The notes beneath the pieces are model-generated. The model was not told the DNA's origin, did no database searches, and saw only the letters and a program-made list of their open reading frames with translations. The translations under genes were made by a program, and so were the position numbers. Source: Bacillus sp. UNC41MFS5 (GTDB lineage: Bacteria > Bacillota > Bacilli > Bacillales_B > DSM-18226). From it: a stretch of 64,000 nucleotides of DNA. The stretch spans positions 368,307 to 432,306 of the forward strand of contig NZ_JMLP01000005.1 in the NCBI RefSeq assembly GCF_000686805.1, written 5' to 3'. How positions within the stretch are numbered: position 1 is the first letter of the stretch; every line of letters begins with the position of its first letter. Below are positions 57,772 through 64,000 of the stretch, one piece after another.

Positions 57772-58392
57772 ATCGAACTGACCAAACGGCAAGAACATAT
57801 TTTGCAAATTGTAAAAGAAAATGGGCCTATCACGGGAGAACATATTGCAGAGCAATTAAGCTTGACCAGGGCGACTCTTAGACCGGATCTTGCCATTCTG
57901 ACGATGGCAGGTTATTTAGATGCGAGGCCCCGTGTAGGTTATTTTTATACTGGTAAATCTGGGACACAGCTTTTAACCGAAAATTTGCAAAAAATATACG
58001 TGAAAGATTATCAGTCCATCCCTGTTGTGGTAAATGAAAATATTTCCGTTTATGATGCAATCTGTACGATGTTCCTAGAAGATGTGGGAACATTATTTGT
58101 AGTAGATCAAAACACCATTCTGGTTGGAGTATTATCCAGGAAGGATCTGCTCCGGGCTAGTATAGGTAAGCAAGAACTGACTACTATACCTGTTAATATT
58201 ATTATGACAAGAATGCCTAATATCACCATGTGTGAACGGGAAGATTTATTAATTGATATCGCTAAGAAATTAATTGAAAAACAAATCGATGCACTTCCAG
58301 TGGTCCGGAAAACAGAAAATGGATTTGAGGTTATCGGAAGAATAACCAAAACAAATATTACCAAAGCGTTCGTTGCATTGGGTGATGAGTAA
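57772..58392 (+). CDS. ccpN: Transcriptional repressor CcpN
   Basis: CcpN represses gluconeogenic genes (gapB, pckA) and sr1 on glucose. The protein has an N-terminal helix-turn-helix (TGEHIAEQLSLTRATLRPDLAILTMAGYL) and two CBS domains. Alignment to B. subtilis (IELNKRQEHILQIVKENGPITGE) shows the start must be near 57772, where the frame reads ATC GAA CTG ACC AAA CGG after an in-frame TGA at 57766. AGGTGGTG is 6 nt upstream. No ATG/GTG exists before TTG 57802, which would delete ten residues. I therefore call an ATC start (206 residues), with TTG 57802 as alternative. Confidence 0.85.
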   Translation: MELTKRQEHILQIVKENGPITGEHIAEQLSLTRATLRPDLAILTMAGYLDARPRVGYFYTGKSGTQLLTENLQKIYVKDYQSIPVVVNENISVYDAICTMFLEDVGTLFVVDQNTILVGVLSRKDLLRASIGKQELTTIPVNIIMTRMPNITMCEREDLLIDIAKKLIEKQIDALPVVRKTENGFEVIGRITKTNITKAFVALGDE

Positions 58393-58425
58393 CAAGATAA
58401 CATATTGAGGGGTTGTTGAGGGAGA

Positions 58426-59235
58426 ATGAGATCGCCAATTATTTATGTAGTATCCGATTCAGTGGGGGAAACCGCTGAATTAGTTACAAAAGCAGCAATA
58501 AGCCAATTCAATGGCTCAGGAATGACATTAAAAAGATTCCCATATGTGGAAGATAAGGAACATATTGATGAAGTTCTTTCACTTGTTTTATTAGATAAAG
58601 CAATGGTTGCATTTACGCTGGTCAAACCTGAAATGCGTACATATATTAAGAATAGAACTGAACAGGAAGGGATTCTAGCTGTCGATCTAATTGGTCCAAT
58701 TATGGATCAGATTCAACAGTTTAGTGGAAAAACACCTTTATGTGAACCAGGACTTGTTCGAAAATTAGACGAAGATTATTTTAAAAAAGTGGAAGCAATC
58801 GAATTTGCTGTAAAATATGATGATGGTCGTGACCCAAGAGGAATATTAAAAGCAGATATTGTATTAATAGGGGTTTCAAGAACTTCAAAGACTCCACTTT
58901 CACAGTACTTAGCTCATAAACGATTAAAGGTAGCTAATGTCCCGCTTGTACCAGAAGTGGATCCGCCAGAAGAACTCTATAGAGTTCCAAGTGAGAAATG
59001 TTTTGGTCTGAAAATAAGTCCTGAAAAGTTAAACAATATCAGACGGGAACGGTTAATTTCTTTAGGTTTAAATGATAAGGCAAGTTATGCTACTCTCGAC
59101 AGGATCAAAGCGGAATTAATCTTTTTTGAAAAAGTAGTACAGAAAATAAATTGCCCTGTTATTGATGTTACCAATAAAGCGGTAGAAGAAACGGCAAATG
59201 TTATCTTAAATTATTTTCATAAAGGGCGAGTTTAG
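58426..59235 (+). CDS. ppsR: Pyruvate, phosphate dikinase regulatory protein (bifunctional kinase/phosphorylase)
   Basis: The 269-residue DUF299 protein (YqfL in B. subtilis) phosphorylates and dephosphorylates PPDK/PEP synthase. It has a start [21 protein letters not shown] and a P-loop-like [15 protein letters not shown] (about 149-163). GAGGGAG precedes ATG. It lies 33 nt after ccpN, the B. subtilis order, where CcpN-YqfL modulate gluconeogenesis. Confidence 0.94.
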   Translation: MRSPIIYVVSDSVGETAELVTKAAISQFNGSGMTLKRFPYVEDKEHIDEVLSLVLLDKAMVAFTLVKPEMRTYIKNRTEQEGILAVDLIGPIMDQIQQFSGKTPLCEPGLVRKLDEDYFKKVEAIEFAVKYDDGRDPRGILKADIVLIGVSRTSKTPLSQYLAHKRLKVANVPLVPEVDPPEELYRVPSEKCFGLKISPEKLNNIRRERLISLGLNDKASYATLDRIKAELIFFEKVVQKINCPVIDVTNKAVEETANVILNYFHKGRV

Positions 59236-59262
59236 CACATAATCATTTGATTATGTGTTTTC
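59236..59262 (+). terminator. Terminator after ppsR
   Basis: CACATAATC pairs with GATTATGTG around ATTT, followed by TTTTC. Confidence 0.85.
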
Positions 59263-59463
59263 TACTGATAGAAAGTGGAATAATAATAATAAAAAGTTAT
59301 GGTAAAATGATAATAATTGTACTATAATAAAAAATTGTGATAAAAATATATCTTTTTAGGTTTAGACTTGCTTATGAACGAATAAACTATTTATTGTTAG
59401 ATGTCAAGGGGACCCCCTAAAAAGAATTCGACATAACTCCTTTTACAAAAGTTATTTGTTAAA

Positions 59464-59492
59464 GAAGGAATATGCGGAGTAATGTAGAATTA
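59464..59492 (+). promoter_or_regulatory. Sigma-H-type promoter ahead of the dnaG-sigA operon
   Basis: GAAGGAATA (59464-59472) matches RnAGGAWWW and GTAGAATTA (59484-59492) matches RnnGAATWW, with 11-nt spacing. The B. subtilis sigA operon is known to have a sigma-H promoter. The rest of 59263-59500 is AT-rich (including GGGGACCCCCT at 59409-59419) with no gene. Confidence 0.68.
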
Positions 59493-59500
59493 ATACTTAT

Positions 59501-59791
59501 GTAAAAGGCAATCCGACTATTTATGCCGATGTAGATTCATGCCCGGATAAAGCGGAGATTGTCGAAAGAGTGTTGGAGTTTAGCCCCCCGTGTTCTTTTT
59601 GTTGCTTTCTACGTTCATCATATGAAGGAAGAAAATTCTACATATACAGACTGGAAATATGTTGATTCGCATAGGCAAGAAAAAGGGGGATATATGGAAA
59701 GGAAACAAAACCTTTTCAAACTAAAGAACGTGAAAAATTTAAGACAGAATTAACAAAGATTTTGTCGAATTTTGCAGGAATTAAAAGAGTG
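59501..59791 (+). pseudogene. yqxD: Broken yqxD (YaiI/UPF0178 family)
   Basis: Three frames hold pieces of one protein. 59513-59582 reads PTIYADVDSCPDKAEIVERV, matching the family start (xxVDADxCPVKxEI). After a C6 run (59584-59589) the frame shifts and 59586-59680 reads PRVLFVAFYVHHM ... WKYVDSHRQE (family FVASYxH, YVDS). After an A5G5 run (59680-59689) a third frame reads KPFQTKEREKFKTEL (family KPFTxEDRxxF). About 70 middle codons are missing. That last frame runs without a stop into dnaG. Confidence 0.82.
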
Positions 59792-59830
59792 CCTGCCGAA
59801 TACCTGATAGACCAAATGGAGTTGTTTTAC

Positions 59831-61639
59831 ATGGCAGAGCGTATTGCCGAAGAAAAGATTAATCAAATTCGTCAGTCTGTTGATATTGTCGAAGTAATCA
59901 GCGATTATGTTCAACTGAAAAAACAGGGGCGAAATTACTTCGGATTATGTCCATTCCATGGAGAAAGCACCCCATCATTTTCAGTATCTATTGATAAACA
60001 AATTTTCCATTGCTTTGGTTGTGGCGCTGGTGGGAATGTTTTTTCATTTCTAATGGAGCTGGAAGGTATCTCCTTCCAAGAATCAGCCATTAAACTAGCT
60101 GCAAAGGCTAATATTGACCTTGAAATCAATTTGTCTGGCGAACATGGTAAGAAAAAGTTTTCGGAAGAGCATCAAGCATTTCTAAGTGCTCATGAGCTAT
60201 TACAGAAATTTTACCATCATTTGCTAGTAAATACAAAGGAAGGTCAACATGCTTTGGAATATTTGCTGCAGAGGGGATTCACTCGAGAAGCAATAGATAA
60301 GTTTCAAATTGGGTATTCTTTAAATTCATGGGATTATGTTTTTAAATTTCTTTCAAAAAGAGATTTTCCGCCTGAATGGATGGAGAAAGCCGGATTAATT
60401 ATCAAACGTGAAAGAGATGGGACATATTTCGATCGATTTAGGGATCGAATAATGTTTCCGATTTTTGACCGAAACGGCAATACGATTGCTTTTTCAGGAA
60501 GAACGCTTGGGGCCGACGAGCCCAAATATTTAAATAGTCCTGAAACGCCAATCTTTAATAAAAGTAAAATTTTATACAATTACCATCATGCGAAGCCAAA
60601 TTTAAAAAAATCGCAATTTGCTGTTTTATTCGAGGGATTTGCTGATGTCATTTCTGCAGATCGCGCTGGTGTGGAAAATGGTATCGCTACGATGGGGACT
60701 TCCTTGACAGATGAACATATAGCCCTCTTACGGCAAAATGTCCAATCCGTAACTATTTGCTACGATTCTGATAAACCCGGCATTGAGGCAGCATATCGTG
60801 CTGGAAACCACCTTAGCAATGGTGGATTTCAAGTAAAGGTTGCGATGATGCCAGATGGAATGGACCCAGATGAATATATTAAAAAGAATGGTCCCGAAAA
60901 ATTCCGAAGTGAGGTTATTGGTGCAAGTTTAACGTGGATGGCGTTCAAATTTCTTTACTTTCGCAGGGGGAAAAATCTGCAACTTGAAGGAGATAGACTT
61001 GCATATATCGAAGTGTTAATTAAGGAAATCAGCACTTTGAATAAAGCAGTTGAAAGGGATCACTATTTAAGGCAACTTGCGGCTGAATTTTCACTCTCAC
61101 TAGATGCTTTAAAACAGCAGCAAAAGGAGATATTCTTCGCAGAAAAAAGAAAATCAACTGGAAGTAAGCAACCTGTAAATAAGCCTATTTTAGTCCCAAA
61201 GCAAGATAGTAAACTTAAGCCAAAGCATTATACAGCAGAAAGACGATTAATTGCGCACATGTTAAAGGATCGAGATGTGGCTTATAAGGTACAGGATTTA
61301 TTACAGGGTAATACGTTTAATATTGATGAACATCAGGCAATAATAACCTATCTGTTAGCTTTTTATGAAGAACATTTCCAGTCTGATTCAAGTGCGTTTT
61401 TGTCCTATATACAAGATGATAATCTCAGAAGAATGGTTGCAAACATTGAAATGATGCCCATTAACGATGAGTTAACAAATCATGAATTAAGTGATTATAT
61501 CAAACAGGTGTTGAATTATCAAAAATTGTTAAAGATAAAAGAAAAAGAAGTGGAACAAAAAGAAGCTGAGCGACAAAGTGATTTTAGTAAAGCTGCAGCA
61601 ATTGCAATGGAAATCCTTCAATTGCGTAAATCTCTATAG
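59831..61639 (+). CDS. dnaG: DNA primase DnaG
   Basis: DnaG synthesises RNA primers. The 602-residue protein has the zinc ribbon (CPFHGESTPSFSV, CFGCGAGG, about 38-66), the RNA polymerase core and Toprim domain (VLFEGFADVISADRAG, YDSDKPGIEAA), and a C-terminal helicase-binding domain (about 450-602). ATG 59831 (MAERIAEEKINQIRQSVDIV) is supported by homology with GGAG upstream. The open frame from 59762 is the yqxD remnant in the same frame. Confidence 0.96.
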   Translation: MAERIAEEKINQIRQSVDIVEVISDYVQLKKQGRNYFGLCPFHGESTPSFSVSIDKQIFHCFGCGAGGNVFSFLMELEGISFQESAIKLAAKANIDLEINLSGEHGKKKFSEEHQAFLSAHELLQKFYHHLLVNTKEGQHALEYLLQRGFTREAIDKFQIGYSLNSWDYVFKFLSKRDFPPEWMEKAGLIIKRERDGTYFDRFRDRIMFPIFDRNGNTIAFSGRTLGADEPKYLNSPETPIFNKSKILYNYHHAKPNLKKSQFAVLFEGFADVISADRAGVENGIATMGTSLTDEHIALLRQNVQSVTICYDSDKPGIEAAYRAGNHLSNGGFQVKVAMMPDGMDPDEYIKKNGPEKFRSEVIGASLTWMAFKFLYFRRGKNLQLEGDRLAYIEVLIKEISTLNKAVERDHYLRQLAAEFSLSLDALKQQQKEIFFAEKRKSTGSKQPVNKPILVPKQDSKLKPKHYTAERRLIAHMLKDRDVAYKVQDLLQGNTFNIDEHQAIITYLLAFYEEHFQSDSSAFLSYIQDDNLRRMVANIEMMPINDELTNHELSDYIKQVLNYQKLLKIKEKEVEQKEAERQSDFSKAAAIAMEILQLRKSL

Positions 61640-61681
61640 ATTCCATTTTTACTGTCTTTGATTCTGGAAGGAGTGGGACAT

Positions 61682-62812
61682 ATGGCTGCTGAAAAATCAG
61701 CCCGTTCAAAAGAAGTGGAAAATGAATTCACTTTTGAACAAGTGAAAGACCAGTTAACGGCACTGGGGAAAAAAACCGGCGTCCTTGCCTATGATGATAT
61801 TGCTGAGAAATTGGCTAACTATGAATTAGATTCTCACCAAATGGAAGAATTTTTTGAGTTCCTCGGTGACCAAGGTATTGAACTAGTTGGCGATAGTGAA
61901 GAGGAAGATCCAAATCCTAAGCAATTAGCAAAAGGTGATGATGATGAATTTGATTTAAACGATCTTAGCGTTCCTCCTGGAGTTAAGATAAATGATCCGG
62001 TTCGTATGTATCTAAAAGAAATCGGCCGGGTTGACCTGCTTTCCGCTGATGAAGAAAAAAAATTGGCGCTTCGTATTGAACAAGGCGATGAAGAAGCCAA
62101 GCGACGCCTTGCAGAGGCAAACCTAAGGCTGGTAGTAAGTATTGCCAAGCGCTATGTGGGCCGCGGAATGTTATTCCTTGATCTTATCCAAGAAGGAAAT
62201 ATGGGATTAATTAAGGCCGTTGAAAAATTTGATTATCAAAAAGGTTTTAAGTTCAGTACGTACGCAACCTGGTGGATTCGCCAAGCCATTACACGTGCAA
62301 TTGCTGACCAAGCTAGAACTATCCGTATTCCAGTGCATATGGTTGAAACCATAAATAAATTAATTCGTGTTCAGCGTCAATTACTTCAGGATCTTGGCCG
62401 TGAACCAACGCCAGAAGAAATTGGTGAAGATATGGATTTAACACCTGATAAGGTTAGGGAGATTTTGAAAATTGCCCAAGAGCCTGTATCACTTGAAACA
62501 CCAATTGGTGAAGAAGATGATTCCCACCTCGGTGATTTTATTGAAGACCAGGACGCAACCTCACCTTCAGAACATGCTGCTTATGAGTTATTAAAAGAGC
62601 AGCTTGAAGATGTCCTAGATACACTTACTGACAGGGAAGAAAATGTCCTCCGCCTGCGTTTTGGACTGGATGATGGGCGGACTCGTACACTTGAAGAGGT
62701 TGGTAAAGTCTTCGGTGTTACACGGGAACGTATCCGTCAAATTGAAGCTAAGGCATTAAGGAAATTACGCCATCCTAGCCGCAGTAAACGATTAAAAGAT
62801 TTCTTAGAATAA
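61682..62812 (+). CDS. sigA: Primary sigma factor SigA (RpoD)
   Basis: The 376-residue housekeeping sigma factor has the N-terminal region (about 1-90, acidic [18 protein letters not shown]), region 1.2 ([16 protein letters not shown]), region 2 ([57 protein letters not shown]), region 3 and region 4 ([45 protein letters not shown]). ATG 61682 follows GAAGGAGTGGG. It ends the dnaG-sigA operon. Confidence 0.98.
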   Translation: MAAEKSARSKEVENEFTFEQVKDQLTALGKKTGVLAYDDIAEKLANYELDSHQMEEFFEFLGDQGIELVGDSEEEDPNPKQLAKGDDDEFDLNDLSVPPGVKINDPVRMYLKEIGRVDLLSADEEKKLALRIEQGDEEAKRRLAEANLRLVVSIAKRYVGRGMLFLDLIQEGNMGLIKAVEKFDYQKGFKFSTYATWWIRQAITRAIADQARTIRIPVHMVETINKLIRVQRQLLQDLGREPTPEEIGEDMDLTPDKVREILKIAQEPVSLETPIGEEDDSHLGDFIEDQDATSPSEHAAYELLKEQLEDVLDTLTDREENVLRLRFGLDDGRTRTLEEVGKVFGVTRERIRQIEAKALRKLRHPSRSKRLKDFLE

Positions 62813-62823
62813 AATTCATTAAT

Positions 62824-62862
62824 AAATAGTTTACTTCATCATTTGAAGTAGGCTATTTTTTT
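62824..62862 (+). terminator. Terminator after sigA
   Basis: AATAG-TTTACTTC pairs with GAAGTAGG-CTATT (small mismatches) around ATCATTT, then T8. Confidence 0.85.
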
Positions 62863-63104
62863 TGTTCCCAGCTTAAGAAATTAGGTAATACCGTGATGGA
62901 AATGTAAGCACTTTCTGTATTTGAATCCATTTTACTGAATTGTCTCTCATTTTGCAAATAGACATGAAAATTTCCTGACATGGTTTTTCATCTTTTATTT
63001 TTGTAAAAAAGGGATAAAGTTTGTTCTCCATTATCAGGATAGTGGAAGATTTTAGTTGTAGGAATGAATTAATTGAATTTTTTCTATATCCATATAATAG
63101 AATA

Positions 63105-63164
63105 TTTTTAAAAATTTTTAAAAATTTTTAAGTATTGTGAAATAAAGATAATTCCTCTTATAAT
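63105..63164 (+). promoter_or_regulatory. AT-tract UP-like element and sigma-A promoter of the acyl-CoA dehydrogenase gene
   Basis: TTGTGA (63135-63140), 18-nt spacer, TATAAT (63159-63164). Immediately upstream (63105-63131) the sequence TTTTTAAAAA repeats with a 10-bp period nearly three times. The remainder of the 397-base gap after sigA shows no gene. Confidence 0.65.
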
Positions 63165-63209
63165 AATAAAGAAAGCGCATTCAAAAGGTTTCGGATAAGG
63201 GGGATGGAC

Positions 63210-64000
63210 ATGAATTTTGACTTAACTTCTGAGCAAGAAATGATAAAAAGAACCATGCGTCAATTTGCAGACGAGGAGGTCGCACCAAGTGCGATCGAGC
63301 GGGACCGCACAAAACAATTCCCAGTGGAAATATTTAAAAAGTTGTCCGAGATGGGTATTATGGGGCTGCCTTTTCCTGAGGAATATGGCGGAGGAGGAGC
63401 AGATACGGTTAGCTTTGCGATTGTAACCGAAGAATTAAGCCGAGCATGCGGTTCCACAGGAATCACCTATTCTGCTCATATATCTCTAGGAGGGGCACCC
63501 CTGAATTTATTTGGCACCAAGGAGCAAAAGTTAAAGTATTTAACGCCGATTTGTACTGGAGAATCATTTGGAGCGTTTGGCCTTACTGAGCCAAATGCCG
63601 GATCAGATGCAGGCGGGACTAGAACATCTGCACGAGAAGAAGATGATATGTTTGTCATAAATGGAAATAAATGTTTTATCACCAATGCTAGTTACGCCAA
63701 GCACCTGTCATTGACTGCTATAACTGGAGAGAAGGACGGAAAAAAAGAAATAAGTGCAATTATTGTTCCGACTAGTACTGATGGGTTCTCTATAATTGAT
63801 AACTATGAAAAAATGGGTCTTCATTCATCAAATACAACGGAATTAGTGTTAGAGGATGTACGAGTACCAGTTGAGAACCTTTTAGGGAAGCGTGGAGAGG
63901 GTTTTAAACAGTTTTTAATGACGTTAGACGGCGGACGTATAGGGATTGGTGCGATGGCTGTAGGGATTGCTCAGGGGGCCTATGAAAAAGCCTTAGCCTA
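63210..64000 (+). CDS. Acyl-CoA dehydrogenase, N-terminal part (runs off the window)
   Basis: The frame is open from ATG 63210 to the window end (263 codons seen). MNFDLTSEQEMIKRTMRQFADEEVAP is the helical N-terminal domain. FGAFGLTEPNAGSD (about 119-132) and the FITNASYA strand belong to the FAD-binding beta domain, and GGRIGIGAMAVGIAQGAYEKAL begins the C-terminal helical domain. It oxidises an acyl-CoA to enoyl-CoA; chain-length preference cannot be read from this part. AAGGGGG lies upstream. The catalytic Glu is beyond the window. This gene is not beside sigA in B. subtilis. Confidence 0.94.
   Translation, partial: MNFDLTSEQEMIKRTMRQFADEEVAPSAIERDRTKQFPVEIFKKLSEMGIMGLPFPEEYGGGGADTVSFAIVTEELSRACGSTGITYSAHISLGGAPLNLFGTKEQKLKYLTPICTGESFGAFGLTEPNAGSDAGGTRTSAREEDDMFVINGNKCFITNASYAKHLSLTAITGEKDGKKEISAIIVPTSTDGFSIIDNYEKMGLHSSNTTELVLEDVRVPVENLLGKRGEGFKQFLMTLDGGRIGIGAMAVGIAQGAYEKALA

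Noticed and set aside
59559..59753. 64-codon ORF as an independent gene before dnaG
   Set aside because: Its middle matches YqxD internal motifs and is continued by the other frames; it is part of the broken gene.
62903..62916. cre-like site TGTAAGCACTTTCT for CcpA
   Set aside because: It has two mismatches at key positions and lies over 200 bases upstream of the promoter; chance is likely.

Overview
The window is a chromosomal segment of a low-GC, endospore-forming, naturally competent Bacillaceae bacterium. Gene order follows the Bacillus subtilis yrrN-udk-greA and sda-yqeG-to-sigA neighbourhoods almost gene for gene, and protein sequences are close to B. subtilis. A Neobacillus/Mesobacillus-like genus is my guess; the sequence does not prove it. 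There is no prophage, insertion sequence, CRISPR array, tRNA or rRNA. Almost every base is housekeeping, sporulation, competence or ribosome-biogenesis DNA, so the unusual material lies between genes and in short ORFs.

Layout. 0-5.7 kb: trhP1 (partial), trhP2, udk, greA, pbpI, yrrS. 5.7-8.7 kb: a decayed methyltransferase gene (yrrT remnant), then mtnN-mccA-mccB, which converts homocysteine to cysteine. 8.8-10.1 kb: a run of very small ORFs with good ribosome-binding sites, including three tandem YrzI-family genes. 10.1-16.4 kb: pepF, an orphan OmpR-type response regulator, a BNR-repeat lipoprotein, an uninterrupted sigK, divergent pssA/psd, and the sporulation checkpoint gene sda. 16.4-21.9 kb: DnaA boxes, then yqeG-yqeH-aroE-yqeI-nadD-yqeK-rsfS-yqeM. 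21.9-26.6 kb: comER divergent from comEA-comEB-comEC, then yqzM. 26.9-31.3 kb: holA, rpsT, gpr, spoIIP, yqxA. 31.4-42.7 kb: lepA, hemW, then the heat-shock operon hrcA-grpE-dnaK-dnaJ with a CIRCE operator, followed by prmA-rsmE-mtaB. 42.8-45.7 kb: deoC, a 52-bp tandem inverted-repeat array, yqeW, rpsU, yqeY. 45.8-53.7 kb: nfeD-type yqeZ, floA, yqfB, sporulation yqfC-yqfD, phoH, pgpH, ybeY, dgkA. 53.9-59.2 kb: a cdd deletion scar, era, yqzL, recO, a T-box leader with single-chain glyS, ccpN, ppsR. 59.5-64 kb: a broken yqxD, dnaG, sigA, and the start of an acyl-CoA dehydrogenase gene.

How the genes work together. Sporulation runs through the window: Sda (checkpoint), SigK, GPR (with a good sigma-F promoter), SpoIIP, YqfC/YqfD, YqxA and PbpI. 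A sigma-H-type promoter lies ahead of the dnaG-sigA operon. The main unexpected features are: three degraded genes (yrrT, cdd, yqxD) sitting exactly where B. subtilis has intact ones; two intrinsic-terminator hairpins that contain the ribosome-binding site of the next gene (pbpI, yqfC); the small-protein cluster at 8.8-10.1 kb; the nested inverted-repeat array at 43.55-43.87 kb; and a structured, possibly transcribed element ahead of holA. I ran no database searches. All family assignments rest on recognised motifs, remembered homologues and synteny.
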